A DNA stretch of 64,000 nucleotides from Microbacterium sp. MYb54. Its GTDB lineage: Bacteria; Actinomycetota; Actinomycetes; Actinomycetales; Microbacteriaceae. Shown here piece by piece: positions 8,592-17,685 of the stretch; position 1 is the first letter of the stretch; each line of letters begins with the position of its first letter. The stretch lies in contig NZ_PCPA01000001.1 in NCBI RefSeq assembly GCF_002979515.1, positions 186,001 through 250,000 on the forward strand. The letters are read 5' to 3'. The notes under the pieces are model-generated. The model saw nothing but the letters and a program-made list of their open reading frames with translations. It did not search any database and had not been told where the DNA came from. The position numbers and the translations under genes are program-made.

Positions 8592-10196
8592 GTGCCGAAG
8601 CCTGTCGTGCTTATCGCCGAAGTACTCTCTCCCGCCACGATCGACGCTCTCGGTCCCGACTTCGACGTCCTCGACGTCGATGGCACCGACCGCGAGGCGC
8701 TGTTCGCGGCACTCGCGGATGCCGACGCCGTGCTGGTCCGCTCGGCGACCCGCATCGACGAAGAGGCTCTGGGGCATGCCCCGAAGCTGAAGGTCGTCGC
8801 CCGCGCCGGAGTGGGCCTCGACAACGTCGACATCAAGGCGGCAACTGCTGCCGGGGTCATGGTCGTCAACGCACCGACCTCGAACATCGTCTCGGCCGCC
8901 GAGCTCACGGTCGGCCACATCCTGAGCCTCGCCCGTCGCATCCCGGCCGCTCACGCCTCGCTGTCGGCCGGTGCGTGGAAGCGCAGCTCCTTCACCGGTG
9001 CCGAGCTGTTCGAGAAGACCGTCGGCATCGTCGGACTCGGCCGTATCGGCGCCCTCGTCGCCGCGCGTCTCGCGGCGTTCGACATGCGCGTCGTCGCCTA
9101 TGACCCCTATGTCACCTCCGCCCGTGCACAGCAGCTCGGCGTGCAGCTGCTCTCGCTCGACGAGCTCGTCGCCGAGTCGGACTTCCTCACGATCCACATG
9201 CCGAAGACGCCCGAGACGACGGGCATGATCGGCGCCGAGCAGTTCAAGGCCATGAAGCCGACCGCTTTCGTCGTGAACGTGGCCCGCGGCGGACTGATCG
9301 ACGAGGAGGCGCTGCACACCGCGCTCGTTGCCGGTGAGATCGCTGGCGCGGGCCTCGACGTCTTCACGACGGAGCCCCCGGCGGAAGGCGGCACCGCGCG
9401 CCCGCTCCTCGACCTGCCGAACGTCGTCGTCACACCGCACCTCGGCGCCAGCACCGAAGAGGCGCAGGAGAAGGCCGGAGTCTCGGTCGCCCGTTCCGTG
9501 CGACTGGCGCTGGGTGGCGACCTCGTCCCTGACGCGGTGAACGTCGCCGGTGGCGTCATCGACCCTTACGTACGCCCTGGTATCTCGCTGGTCGAGAAGC
9601 TCGGTCAGATCTTCGCCTCGCTGGCGACCTCCCCGCTCACGAGCCTCGATGTCGAGGTGCACGGTGAGCTCAACGACTATGACGTGAGCGTGCTCAAGCT
9701 CGCAGCGCTCAAGGGCGTCTTCACGAACATCGTCAGCGAGACGGTGTCCTACGTCAACGCGCCGCTCCTGGCCGACCAGCGCGGCATCGCTGTGCGCCTC
9801 ATCAAGGATGACGTGAGCGACGAGTACCGCAACGTGATCACGCTGGCCGGGGCGCTGTCCGACGGCACGCAGCTGTCCGTGTCGGGCACGCTCACCGGTC
9901 CGAAGCAGGCCGAGAAGCTGATCGGGATCAACGATCACGCACTCGAACTGCCGATCGAGAAGCACCACGTGGTCATGCTGTACACCGACCGTCCCGGCAT
10001 CGTGGCTGTGTACGGCCAGAAGTTCGGTGAGGCGGGCATCAACATCGCCGGCATGCAGATCGCTCGGCAGGCGGCCGGTGCGCAGGCGCTCAGCGTGCTG
10101 ACGCTGGACTCGCCGGTCTCCGACGAGCTGCTCGACGATGTGCGCGACGCGATCGACGCCGACCTCTTCCGTCAGATCGAGATCACCGAGATCTGA
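8592..10196 (+). CDS. serA: D-3-phosphoglycerate dehydrogenase
   Basis: First enzyme of serine synthesis: oxidises 3-phosphoglycerate to 3-phosphohydroxypyruvate with NAD+. At 534 aa it is the long actinobacterial form. The 2-hydroxyacid dehydrogenase core has the Rossmann motif VGIVGLGRIG (about 146-155), the catalytic region NVARGGLIDEEAL and the catalytic His in VTPHLGAST. It is followed by the allosteric substrate-binding domain (about 320-450) and a C-terminal ACT domain (about 455-530, MLYTDRPGIVAVYGQKFGEA) that binds serine for feedback inhibition. The start is GTG 8592 behind GAAGGA. A strong terminator follows, so serA is cut off from leuB by the TetR/exporter pair. Confidence 0.96.
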   Translation: MPKPVVLIAEVLSPATIDALGPDFDVLDVDGTDREALFAALADADAVLVRSATRIDEEALGHAPKLKVVARAGVGLDNVDIKAATAAGVMVVNAPTSNIVSAAELTVGHILSLARRIPAAHASLSAGAWKRSSFTGAELFEKTVGIVGLGRIGALVAARLAAFDMRVVAYDPYVTSARAQQLGVQLLSLDELVAESDFLTIHMPKTPETTGMIGAEQFKAMKPTAFVVNVARGGLIDEEALHTALVAGEIAGAGLDVFTTEPPAEGGTARPLLDLPNVVVTPHLGASTEEAQEKAGVSVARSVRLALGGDLVPDAVNVAGGVIDPYVRPGISLVEKLGQIFASLATSPLTSLDVEVHGELNDYDVSVLKLAALKGVFTNIVSETVSYVNAPLLADQRGIAVRLIKDDVSDEYRNVITLAGALSDGTQLSVSGTLTGPKQAEKLIGINDHALELPIEKHHVVMLYTDRPGIVAVYGQKFGEAGINIAGMQIARQAAGAQALSVLTLDSPVSDELLDDVRDAIDADLFRQIEITEI

Positions 10197-10209
10197 TCGG
10201 CAGATTCAC

Positions 10210-10246
10210 GAGAGAGGGCGGGAGCGCGATGCTCCCGCCCTCTCTC
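10210..10246. terminator. Terminator between serA and tetR
   Basis: Perfect 16-bp GC-rich hairpin (10210-10225 with 10231-10246, loop GCGAT) between convergent genes. It probably serves both directions. Confidence 0.88.
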
Positions 10247-10259
10247 GTTGCAGCCGGGG

Positions 10260-10802
10260 TCAGGCCGTTGCCTTCAGCACCAGAGCGATGAGCTCGGCGA
10301 GTTCGTGGCTGCGGGGGACCAGTCGCTCCGGTCCGTGCACGTCGAGCGAGTTGTTGAAGTAGAGGCCGTCGCTGACCAGCATCACGAGGTCGAGGCTCGC
10401 GGCGTCTCGCACATGGGGGCGGATCGTGTCCGCCCAGCGGCCTCTCGTCTCGCGGAGCATGTCGGCTGCGGGGACCGATCCGCCCTGCGCCAGCCGTGTC
10501 GCGGCGATCAGGACCCGATCGAGGGCGTCGTCCTCCATCACAGATGTGCGTACGTAGTAGGCGACGGGGCCTTCCTCGGCCGCCGTCATCCGCTCGAGGT
10601 CAAGGTTCGTGAGCCGGTCGAGGCGCTCGACGAGTCCTGCCACCAGCTCATCCTTCGAGCCGAAGTGATACAGGAGCCCACCCTTGGAGACGCCTGCGGC
10701 CTTGGCCGTCGCGTCGAGCGTTGCTGCCCGCTCACCGTCTTCGATGAGGATCGCTTCGAAGGCGTCGAGAACCTTCTCGCGGGCGAGCGGAGGTCGGGGC
10801 AT
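10260..10802 (-). CDS. TetR/AcrR family regulator
   Basis: 180-aa repressor with an N-terminal HTH (about residues 8-52; TLDATAKAAGVSKGGLLYHFGSKDELV is the HTH and hinge) and a helical ligand-binding C-terminal domain. The start is ATG 10802 behind AGAGGAG; translation from further upstream would read through the divergent transporter. It is divergent from a DHA2-family exporter, and an inverted repeat overlaps its promoter. This is the standard arrangement for a drug- or metabolite-responsive repressor that controls itself and the pump. The ligand is unknown. Confidence 0.9.
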   Translation of the reverse strand: MPRPPLAREKVLDAFEAILIEDGERAATLDATAKAAGVSKGGLLYHFGSKDELVAGLVERLDRLTNLDLERMTAAEEGPVAYYVRTSVMEDDALDRVLIAATRLAQGGSVPAADMLRETRGRWADTIRPHVRDAASLDLVMLVSDGLYFNNSLDVHGPERLVPRSHELAELIALVLKATA

Positions 10803-10841
10803 CGTGGCTCCTCTGCACAGGTGACGGGCGGGAATTCTGTT

Positions 10842-10860
10842 ACTATACCATCCGGACGGT
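10842..10860. promoter_or_regulatory. TetR operator with overlapping promoter
   Basis: ACCATCCGGACGGT (10847-10860) is a 14-bp inverted repeat with one mismatched pair. On the minus strand TATAGT (10847 to 10842) is a good -10 box for tetR directly abutting the repeat. Repressor binding there would block tetR and, 38 nt away, the start of the exporter. Confidence 0.65.
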
Positions 10861-10898
10861 TCACTAACCGAGCCATCACGATTCCTGAGAGGTGTTCC

Positions 10899-12434
10899 AT
10901 GACCCGTACTGCGTCGATCCCGACGACAGAGACGGACGCTCCCCGCGTCGGAGCCCGCGGCTGGGCGGCGCTCGTCGTCCTCATGCTGCCGGTGCTGCTG
11001 GTGTCGGTGGACAACACGGTGCTGAGCTTCGCGCTCCCCGAGATCTCCATCGCGCTCGCGCCGACGGGTGCTGAGCAGCTGTGGATCATCGATGTGTACC
11101 CGCTGGTTCTCGCGGGTCTCCTCGTCACCATGGGCACGCTGGGTGACCGCTTCGGCCGCCGGAAGATGCTGCTGATCGGCGCGACCGGCTTCGCGGCTGT
11201 CTCGGCCCTCGCCGCTTTCGCACCGACAGCGGGACTGCTCATCGCCGCCCGTGCGCTCCTGGGCTTCTTCGGCGCCATGCTGATGCCGTCGACCCTCTCC
11301 CTCCTGCGCTCCATCTTCCAGAACCGCGACCAGCGCCGCATGGCCATCGCGGTGTGGGCCTCGGCCTTCTCCGCCGGTTCCGCGCTCGGCCCGATCGTGG
11401 GCGGTATCCTCCTCGAGCACTTCGCGTGGGGATCCGTCTTCCTGATCGCCGTCCCGGTGCTCATCCCGCTGCTCATCGCCGCGCCGCTGCTGGTACCGGA
11501 GAGCCGCGACCCGAACCCCGGCCGGATCGACCTGGTCAGCATCGCGCTGTCGATGGCCACGATGATCCCTGTGGTCTACGCGATCAAGTCGCTGGCCGTC
11601 GACGGGCCGAGCCTGACGGCAGGCGCATGGGCACTGCTCGGATTCGGCATGGGATACCTGTTCGTGCGTCGCCAGTTGCGCGTGAAGAGTCCGATGCTCG
11701 ACATGGCTCTGTTCAAGCGTGGGTCGTTCTCCGGAGCGATCCTGGTCAACCTGCTCAGTGTGGTGGCGCTGGTCGGATTCCTGTACTTCGTGTCGCAGCA
11801 TCTGCAGCTCGTCCTCGGACTGTCGCCGATGATGGCCGGCTTCGCGCTCGTCCCCGGAATGCTCGCGATGATCGTCGCCGGTCTCTCAGTAGTACCGGTC
11901 TCGCGTCGGGTGCCGCCGCACATCGTGATCCCCGTCGGACTCGCATTTTCGGTCGCCGGATACCTGATCGTCGCGTTCACGACCCATGAGCACGGCGTCC
12001 TGCCTCTCGTGGTCGCATTCGTGGTGCTCGGCATCGGAATCGGCGCGGCCGAGACGATCTCCAATGAGCTGATCCTGTCGAGTGCTCCTGCGGCGAAGGC
12101 CGGCGCGGCCAGTGCCGTCTCCGAAACGGCGTACGAGCTCGGCGCCGTGCTCGGCACTGCGGTGCTCGGCGGCATCATCACGGCCTTCTACCGTGGCGCG
12201 CTCGTGCTCCCGGAAGGGCTGCCGGCCGACGTCGCACATGCGGCGGGGGAGACGCTCGCCGGTGCGTACACGGCGGCGCAGGCGCTTCCGGGGCAGCTCG
12301 GGACGGCGCTCTGGGATGCGGCTGCTGCCGCGTTCGGCTCCGGTGTGATGGTCACCTCGCTGATCGGTGCAGGGCTTGTGGTCGTCGCCGGCGTCATCGC
12401 CGCCGTCACACTGCGCAAGGCCCCCTCGCACTGA
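10899..12434 (+). CDS. MFS transporter, DHA2 (14-TM drug:H+ antiporter) family
   Basis: 511-aa inner-membrane exporter. The DHA2 signatures are present: motif D1 near [16 protein letters not shown] (about 28-43), motif [17 protein letters not shown] (about 78-93), and motif C in the [18 protein letters not shown] region (about 165-182). Hydrophobicity suggests 14 transmembrane segments. It is likely an efflux pump for toxic compounds (QacA/EmrB-like). The start is ATG 10899 behind GAGAGG. It is controlled by the divergent TetR. The cassette sits between serA and leuB, genes that are often neighbours in actinobacteria. Confidence 0.9.
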   Translation: MTRTASIPTTETDAPRVGARGWAALVVLMLPVLLVSVDNTVLSFALPEISIALAPTGAEQLWIIDVYPLVLAGLLVTMGTLGDRFGRRKMLLIGATGFAAVSALAAFAPTAGLLIAARALLGFFGAMLMPSTLSLLRSIFQNRDQRRMAIAVWASAFSAGSALGPIVGGILLEHFAWGSVFLIAVPVLIPLLIAAPLLVPESRDPNPGRIDLVSIALSMATMIPVVYAIKSLAVDGPSLTAGAWALLGFGMGYLFVRRQLRVKSPMLDMALFKRGSFSGAILVNLLSVVALVGFLYFVSQHLQLVLGLSPMMAGFALVPGMLAMIVAGLSVVPVSRRVPPHIVIPVGLAFSVAGYLIVAFTTHEHGVLPLVVAFVVLGIGIGAAETISNELILSSAPAAKAGAASAVSETAYELGAVLGTAVLGGIITAFYRGALVLPEGLPADVAHAAGETLAGAYTAAQALPGQLGTALWDAAAAAFGSGVMVTSLIGAGLVVVAGVIAAVTLRKAPSH

Positions 12435-12438
12435 CCAG

Positions 12439-12488
12439 TACGCTGGGAGGACCGGCTCGCTCGACACTCGTCGGGCCAGGGCCGGTCC
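12439..12488 (+). promoter_or_regulatory. leuB promoter and 5'-UTR hairpin
   Basis: A TACGCT -10 box at 12439-12444 lies five bases after the exporter stop. The predicted transcript opens with a perfect 8-bp hairpin GGACCGGC (12449-12456) / GCCGGTCC (12481-12488). The hairpin could be a terminator for the exporter or an RNA element of leuB. No ORF with Leu codons is present in the leader. Confidence 0.45.
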
Positions 12489-12516
12489 ATCCCCGTGCAG
12501 TGCGCAAGGAGTGTCA

Positions 12517-13560
12517 ATGTCGCGTGTCGTGAAGCTGGCCGTCATCCCCGGTGACGGCATCGGACCCGAGGTCATCGCCGAGGCGGAGAAGGTGCTCGAC
12601 GCCGTCACTGCCGACAGCGGAGTTGTCTTCGACAAGTCACGTTTCTCGCTCGGTGCCGGTCGCTTCCTCGAGACCGGCGACACGCTCACGGATGACGACC
12701 TCGCAGCCATCGCATCGAACGATGCGATCCTGCTCGGCGCGGTCGGCGGCACCCCCGGCGACCCGCGCCTGAAAGACGCCAACATCGAGCGCGGGCTGCT
12801 GCTCAAGCTGCGCTTCACTCTCGACCACTACGTGAACCTGCGTCCGTCGAAGCTCTTCGTCGGTGCCCCCGGCCTCCTGTCCGACCCGGGCGAGATCGAC
12901 TTCGTCGTGGTGCGTGAAGGCACGGAGGGACCTTACGTCGGCAACGGCGGCGCGATCCGCAAGGGCACGCCGCACGAGATCGCGAACGAGACCTCGGTGA
13001 ACACCGCATTCGGCGTCGAGCGCGTCGTGCGCTACGCGTTCGAGCTCGCAGAGCGTCGTCGCAAGAAGGTGACGCTCGTGCACAAGACCAACGTTCTCGT
13101 GCACGCCGGCGCGATCTGGCAGCGCATCGTGAACGAGGTCGCAGCCGGGCACCCCGACGTCGCCGTCGACTACCTGCACGTCGATGCCGCCACGATCTTC
13201 CTGGTCACAGACCCCTCGCGCTTCGACGTGATCGTGACCGACAACCTGTTCGGCGACATCCTCACCGACCTCGCCGGCGCGGTCACCGGCGGCATCGGCC
13301 TCGCCGCATCGGGGAACATCAACCCCGACGGCGCGTTCCCCTCGATGTTCGAGCCCGTGCACGGCTCCGCTCCCGACATCGCGGGGCAGCAGAAGGCCGA
13401 CCCGACCGCCGCGATCCTCTCGATCGCGCTGCTGCTCGACCACCTCGGTCTCGCCGAGGAATCCGCACGCGTGAGCGCCGCGGTCGAGGCCGACATCGCC
13501 GCCCGCACGGCGGCCCGTACGACGGCGGAGATCGGCTCCGCGATCACTGCACGCCTCTGA
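12517..13560 (+). CDS. leuB: 3-isopropylmalate dehydrogenase
   Basis: Third step of leucine synthesis: NAD+-dependent oxidation and decarboxylation of 3-isopropylmalate to 2-oxoisocaproate. At 347 aa it is the usual size. It has [11 protein letters not shown] at the N terminus, [12 protein letters not shown], and the metal/NAD signature region [19 protein letters not shown] (about 246-264) followed by [10 protein letters not shown]. The start is ATG 12517 behind AAGGAG. ilvE follows with its own small leader. The partner enzymes LeuCD are encoded 41 kb away in this window. Confidence 0.96.
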   Translation: MSRVVKLAVIPGDGIGPEVIAEAEKVLDAVTADSGVVFDKSRFSLGAGRFLETGDTLTDDDLAAIASNDAILLGAVGGTPGDPRLKDANIERGLLLKLRFTLDHYVNLRPSKLFVGAPGLLSDPGEIDFVVVREGTEGPYVGNGGAIRKGTPHEIANETSVNTAFGVERVVRYAFELAERRRKKVTLVHKTNVLVHAGAIWQRIVNEVAAGHPDVAVDYLHVDAATIFLVTDPSRFDVIVTDNLFGDILTDLAGAVTGGIGLAASGNINPDGAFPSMFEPVHGSAPDIAGQQKADPTAAILSIALLLDHLGLAEESARVSAAVEADIAARTAARTTAEIGSAITARL

Positions 13561-13569
13561 CCGCAGGCG

Positions 13570-13597
13570 TAGGCTGAACGGGCGCGAAGATGCGCCC
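13570..13597 (+). promoter_or_regulatory. Candidate ilvE promoter with start-site hairpin
   Basis: TAGGCT (13570-13575) just after leuB is followed by a 6-bp hairpin GGGCGC/GCGCCC at 13580-13597. It may give ilvE a transcript independent of leuB. Confidence 0.4.
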
Positions 13598-13620
13598 ACC
13601 CACGAGGAATGGAAGACGAG

Positions 13621-14721
13621 ATGACGACCATCGATGCAGAGGCGACCGTGGCTCCACTGGAGTTCCTCGTCATGAAGAACCTGAACGCGGTCTCACCCGC
13701 CCGGCTCGCCGAGGCGCTGGAGAATCCTGGGTTCGGTGTGGTCTTCACCGACCACATGGTCGACATCTGCTGGTCGGCCAAGGGCGGATGGCACCGTCCG
13801 CGTGTGCAGCCCTACGGTCCGATCCCGCTCGACCCGGCGGCCTCCGTCCTGCACTATGCGCAGGAGATCTTCGAGGGCATCAAGGCCTACCGTCACGCCG
13901 ACGGCTCGATCCACACCTTCCGGCCCGACCGTAACGCCGCGCGTCTGCAGGCCAGTGCCCGTCGCCTCGCGCTGCCTGAACTGCCGACCGAGTACTTCAT
14001 CCAGTCGCTGCGCGAGCTCGTCGCCGTCGACGGACGCTGGGTGCCGGGCGGAGCCGACCAGAGCCTGTACCTGCGCCCGTTCATGTTCGCCAAAGAGGCG
14101 TTCCTCGGCGTGCGTGCCGCGCAGAAGGTCGCCTACTACGTGATCGCGAGCCCCGCAGGCGCCTACTTCTCCGGCGGTGTGAAGCCGGTGCGCATCTGGC
14201 TCTCCGAGGAGTACGCCCGCGCGGGCAAGGGCGGAACGGGCAAGGCGAAGACCGGCGGCAACTACGCATCGAGCCTGCTCGCACAGAGCGAGGCGAGTGC
14301 CAAGGGCTGTGACCAGGTCGTGTTCCTGAACGAGCACCGCAACGTCGAAGAGCTCGGCGGCATGAACGTCGTCTTCGTCTTCAAGGACGGCCGTGTCGTC
14401 ACCCCCGAGTCGGACAGCATCCTCGAGGGCATCACGCGCGACTCTCTCCTGCAGCTTGCCGAGGACCGTGGCTACACGGTCGAGAAGCGACCGATCTCGA
14501 TCGACGAGTGGCGCGAAGGCGTGGCCTCCGGCGACATCGTCGAGGTGTTCGCGTGCGGCACGGCCGCGGTCGTCACCCCGATCGGCGCGCTCGTCGGCGA
14601 GGGCTTCGACGAGCCGCAGCCGCTGGGCGAGCTCGCGCTCTCCCTGCGCGAGGAGCTCACCGACATCCAGTACGGTCGTCGCGAGGACAAGCACGGCTGG
14701 CTCCTGCGCCTCGACGCCTGA
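13621..14721 (+). CDS. ilvE: Branched-chain amino acid aminotransferase
   Basis: PLP fold-type IV transaminase interconverting Leu/Ile/Val and their 2-oxo acids; the last step of leucine synthesis after LeuB. 366 aa. The PLP-lysine region is [16 protein letters not shown] (about 207-222). Other family blocks are [20 protein letters not shown] (about 86-105) and the phosphate-binding [10 protein letters not shown] near the C terminus. ATG 13621 is preferred (GGAAG five bases upstream). An in-frame ATG at 13609 would add four residues (MEDE) and cannot be excluded. A large inverted-repeat structure follows the stop. Confidence 0.94.
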   Translation: MTTIDAEATVAPLEFLVMKNLNAVSPARLAEALENPGFGVVFTDHMVDICWSAKGGWHRPRVQPYGPIPLDPAASVLHYAQEIFEGIKAYRHADGSIHTFRPDRNAARLQASARRLALPELPTEYFIQSLRELVAVDGRWVPGGADQSLYLRPFMFAKEAFLGVRAAQKVAYYVIASPAGAYFSGGVKPVRIWLSEEYARAGKGGTGKAKTGGNYASSLLAQSEASAKGCDQVVFLNEHRNVEELGGMNVVFVFKDGRVVTPESDSILEGITRDSLLQLAEDRGYTVEKRPISIDEWREGVASGDIVEVFACGTAAVVTPIGALVGEGFDEPQPLGELALSLREELTDIQYGRREDKHGWLLRLDA

Positions 14722-14726
14722 TCGGT

Positions 14727-14804
14727 CGAGACCCACGCTCACCACCGAGACCCACGCCTGCTGCCACTTGCGGGCGTGGGTCTCGGCGTCTGCGGTGGGT
14801 CTCG
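14727..14804. repeat. Nested inverted repeat / terminator-like element (GTGGGTCTCGG type)
   Basis: Inner perfect 13-bp stem CCGAGACCCACGC (14745-14757) with GCGTGGGTCTCGG (14774-14786), enclosed by a second pair CGAGACCCAC (14727-14736) with GTGGGTCTCG (14795-14804). Four copies of the same 10-mer therefore stand in two orientations in 78 nt. It follows ilvE, so it can act as a terminator, but the duplicated arms look like a REP-type intergenic repeat. Confidence 0.7.
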
Positions 14805-14824
14805 GCGAGGTGGACTGCGCTCGG

Positions 14825-14830
14825 TAGGCT
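14825..14830 (+). promoter_or_regulatory. -10 box (leaderless) of the FAA hydrolase gene
   Basis: TAGGCT, 7-nt spacer GGATCCC, then ATG; no Shine-Dalgarno sequence. Confidence 0.6.
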
Positions 14831-14837
14831 GGATCCC

Positions 14838-15614
14838 ATGAAGATCGCCCGGTTCAGCCACGACGAAGCCATCATGTACGGGATCATCGACGAGCGTGAG
14901 CTCGTGGTGCTGGCCGGAGACCCGATGTTCGCCGGGTACGAGACCACCGGGGCACGTGTGCCCTTGGCAGATGCGGCTCTGCTCGCGCCCGTGATTCCGC
15001 GGTCGAAGGTGGTCTGTGTCGGCAAGAACTACCACGACCACGCAGCTGAGATGGGGGGAGTGGCCCCCGAGGAGCCGCTGCTGTTCCTCAAGCCGAACAC
15101 CTCCGTGATCGGCCCCGGCGACACGATCGTGCGCCCGACGCTGTCCGAGCGCACCGAGTACGAGGGCGAGCTCGTCGTGGTCATCGGGAAGATCGCGAAG
15201 AACGTGAAGGCCGAGAACGCGCTCGACTACGTGCTCGGCTACACGATCGGCAACGACGTGACCGCGCGCGACCTGCAGCGCAAGGACGGCCAGTGGGCGC
15301 GTGCGAAGGGCTTCGACACGTTCTGTCCGCTCGGGCCCGTGATCGAGACCGACTTCGATTCGTCGAAGGCCACGATCGAGACACGGGTCAACGGCGAGGT
15401 GCGCCAGCACGCGCCGCTCACCGACATGATCCACTCGGTGCCGGCGATCATCGAATACGCCTCAGCGGTGTTCACCCTGCTTCCCGGCGATGTCATCATG
15501 ACGGGTACGCCGGCCGGTGTCGGCACGTTCGTTGCCGGAGACGTCGTCGAGGTCGAGATCTCGGGGCTGGGAATCCTGCGCAACACCGTGCGCGACGCCG
15601 TACCCGCGCCATGA
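14838..15614 (+). CDS. Fumarylacetoacetate hydrolase family protein
   Basis: 258 aa, FAH fold, cytoplasmic. It has the core motif VCVGKNYHDHAAEMG (about 57-71), metal-binding acidic residues in RTEYEGELVVVIGK (Glu pair, about 106-119) and LPGDVIMTGTPAGVG (about 218-232). The family includes 2-hydroxyhepta-2,4-diene-1,7-dioate isomerases, acylpyruvases and oxaloacetate decarboxylases. Which reaction this one performs cannot be told. The start is leaderless ATG 14838. It overlaps the next transporter gene by ATGA, so the substrate may be linked to what that transporter moves. Confidence 0.9.
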   Translation: MKIARFSHDEAIMYGIIDERELVVLAGDPMFAGYETTGARVPLADAALLAPVIPRSKVVCVGKNYHDHAAEMGGVAPEEPLLFLKPNTSVIGPGDTIVRPTLSERTEYEGELVVVIGKIAKNVKAENALDYVLGYTIGNDVTARDLQRKDGQWARAKGFDTFCPLGPVIETDFDSSKATIETRVNGEVRQHAPLTDMIHSVPAIIEYASAVFTLLPGDVIMTGTPAGVGTFVAGDVVEVEISGLGILRNTVRDAVPAP

Positions 15615-16870
15615 CCGACGTCGCCCTGACGGCGGCGCAGCAGACGGCGGTCCAGCGGCGCACCGTGCTGGTGCTGTCGTTCGGGCAGGTGCTGGGTGGG
15701 ATCGCCTTCGGGGCCACGGTCTCGCTCGGCGCACTCCTGGCGGCCGACATCTCGGGGAACGACGCACTCTCGGGTCTCGCCACGGCCTCCGTCACGCTGG
15801 GTGCGGCGGCGTGTGCCATCCCGCTCGCCAGACTCGCCGCCCGCGTCGGACGGCGTCGTGCTCTCACGCTCGGCAACCTCTTCGCGTTGGTGGGCATCGC
15901 CGTCGTGATTCTCGCCGCCTCGTTGCGGGTGTTCCCCCTTCTGCTCGCCGGCATCCTGATGATCGGCGCGGGCAACGCCGGGAACCTGCAGTCGCGATTC
16001 GCCGCGACCGATCTCGCCGCGCCGCAGCATCGGGGCCGCGATCTCTCGATCGTCGTCTGGTCGACCACTATCGGCGGAGTCGCAGGGCCGCTTCTGCTCG
16101 GTCCTGGCGAGATCGTCGGGCAGGCGGTCGGGATGCCGCCGCAGACCGGCTCCTATCTGTTCTCCTTCGTCGCGCAGTGCGTGGCGTTGGTGCTGTACAT
16201 CGTCGCCCTGCGCCCGGACCCGCTCCTCGCGGCACAGCGTCTGGCGAAGGCGGCGGCTGCCGCGACAGGGGTATCCCAGGCCGACCGCCCGCGAGTCGCG
16301 CGATATGCGATCTTCGCGATCGCCGGTTCTCACGTCGTCATGGCCTCGGTCATGGCGATGACGCCAGTGCACCTGTCGCACATGGCGCACGGCGCCGGTG
16401 GCATGGCCGCGACTCCGGCTGATGTGTCGGCGCTGGTGGGGATCACCATCGCTCTGCATGTCGGCGGGATGTACGCCCTGTCGCCGGTGTTCGGCGTGCT
16501 GGCCGACCGCTGGGGCCGACTCAGGGTCGTGCTGCTCGGACAGGTGCTGCTGGCCGGAGCCCTCGCATTCGCCGTGTTCACGGGCACGGAGGCCTGGGGG
16601 GTGATGGTCGCGCTCATTCTGCTGGGCCTGGGATGGAGCGCGGCGACGGTGGCTGGTGCCGCTCTACTCACCGAGGCATCCGCACCCGAGCTCCGCACAC
16701 GCAGGCAGGGGCGCAGCGACTCTCTGATGAGTCTTTCGGCAGCGGCAGGCTCGGTGCTGGCCGGTGTGGTGTTGTCGAACTTCCAGTATTCGGGCCTCGG
16801 CATCGCCGCGTTCGTCCTGGTCGTCGCGATCGTGGCGCTGTCTCCACTGGCGCGCTCCGGGGCACGATGA
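15611..16870 (+). CDS. MFS transporter
   Basis: 419-aa, 12-TM major facilitator. It has the motif A-like loop LARLAARVGRRRALTLG (about 70-86) and its counterpart between TM8 and TM9, FGVLADRWGRLRVVLLG (about 296-312). Two halves of six helices are separated by a charged loop around residues 195-235. The start ATG 15611 overlaps the FAA hydrolase stop, and its own stop overlaps the methyltransferase start, making one three-gene unit. Substrate unknown. Confidence 0.87.
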   Translation: MTDVALTAAQQTAVQRRTVLVLSFGQVLGGIAFGATVSLGALLAADISGNDALSGLATASVTLGAAACAIPLARLAARVGRRRALTLGNLFALVGIAVVILAASLRVFPLLLAGILMIGAGNAGNLQSRFAATDLAAPQHRGRDLSIVVWSTTIGGVAGPLLLGPGEIVGQAVGMPPQTGSYLFSFVAQCVALVLYIVALRPDPLLAAQRLAKAAAAATGVSQADRPRVARYAIFAIAGSHVVMASVMAMTPVHLSHMAHGAGGMAATPADVSALVGITIALHVGGMYALSPVFGVLADRWGRLRVVLLGQVLLAGALAFAVFTGTEAWGVMVALILLGLGWSAATVAGAALLTEASAPELRTRRQGRSDSLMSLSAAAGSVLAGVVLSNFQYSGLGIAAFVLVVAIVALSPLARSGAR

Positions 16871-17643
16871 AGCACTGGGCCGGTGTCGGCGAGGCCTACT
16901 CCGCGTCCTACGCCGACCTGTGCGCGGGCACGTTCCCCACGATGCGCGATGCGCTGGGGGAACCGAACGGCCGCCGCCTGGTCGACGTCGGCGCCGGAGA
17001 CGGCACGCTCGCGGCGGCATGGTCGGCGGAGGGCTGGGGTGTCAGCGCATGTGAACCCGAGCCCACCATGCGCGCGGCCTCGCGTCAGCTGCACCCGTTG
17101 ATCGAGACGATCGACGGCGCACTTCCTGAGCTTCCGTTCGCGGACGGAGCGTTCGACGTCGCGGTCGCGAACTTCGTGTTGAATCATGTCGCATCTCCAC
17201 GCTCGTCCGCTGCGGAGCTGCGACGGATCAGCCGGGGTGCCGTCGTGGCGACGACCTGGACGCTTTCGCCCTCCTGGCTCTGGGCCGAGATCAGCGAGCG
17301 TGCCGGGATCGTTCCGTTAGCGGGCGATCGACTCCCGACCACCGAGGATTTCGAGCGGACGGCCGACGGATTCGGGCGGATGCTGCAGGAAGCCGGGCTG
17401 CGGTCCGTCACGGTCACAGAGGTCGGCTGGATCTGGAACGCGGATCCGGCCGCACTGTGGCGCTCGGTCGAAGGGGGAGTGGCCGGCGCAGGCGCCCTCT
17501 ATGCGGGGCTCGAACCTGTTGACCGGCACCGCTTCCGCGCGGCGTTCGAGGTGGTCGTCGAGGAGCGGAGTGTGCGTGACTCGCTGCCCCTGGAGCACCG
17601 TGCGGCAGTCGCCGTGAGCGCGGGGCCGCGAGCGCTGCCCTGA
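16867..17643 (+). CDS. Class I SAM-dependent methyltransferase
   Basis: 258 aa. The SAM-binding motif I is VDVGAGDGTLAAAW (about 39-52), an acidic residue stands at CEPEP (about 62-66), and motif IV is at FDVAVANFVLNHV (about 96-108). This is the Methyltransf_11/25 fold. The C-terminal half (about 150-258) lacks recognisable substrate-specific motifs. It is translated from an ATGA overlap with the MFS gene, the third member of the FAA hydrolase-transporter-methyltransferase unit, possibly detoxification or export of a small molecule (inference). Confidence 0.85.
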   Translation: MKHWAGVGEAYSASYADLCAGTFPTMRDALGEPNGRRLVDVGAGDGTLAAAWSAEGWGVSACEPEPTMRAASRQLHPLIETIDGALPELPFADGAFDVAVANFVLNHVASPRSSAAELRRISRGAVVATTWTLSPSWLWAEISERAGIVPLAGDRLPTTEDFERTADGFGRMLQEAGLRSVTVTEVGWIWNADPAALWRSVEGGVAGAGALYAGLEPVDRHRFRAAFEVVVEERSVRDSLPLEHRAAVAVSAGPRALP

Positions 17644-17672
17644 GCGTCCGCGGATGCGGCATGGCCCTGCGC

Positions 17673-17678
17673 TACGGT
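17673..17678 (+). promoter_or_regulatory. -10 box (leaderless) of the lipoprotein gene
   Basis: TACGGT, 7-nt spacer CATACTC, then ATG. Confidence 0.5.
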
Positions 17679-17685
17679 CATACTC

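Noticed and set aside
8543..8592. Short open frame before serA as an amino-acid leader peptide
   Set aside because: It has no run of Ser codons, continues far into serA in another frame and shows no attenuator structure.
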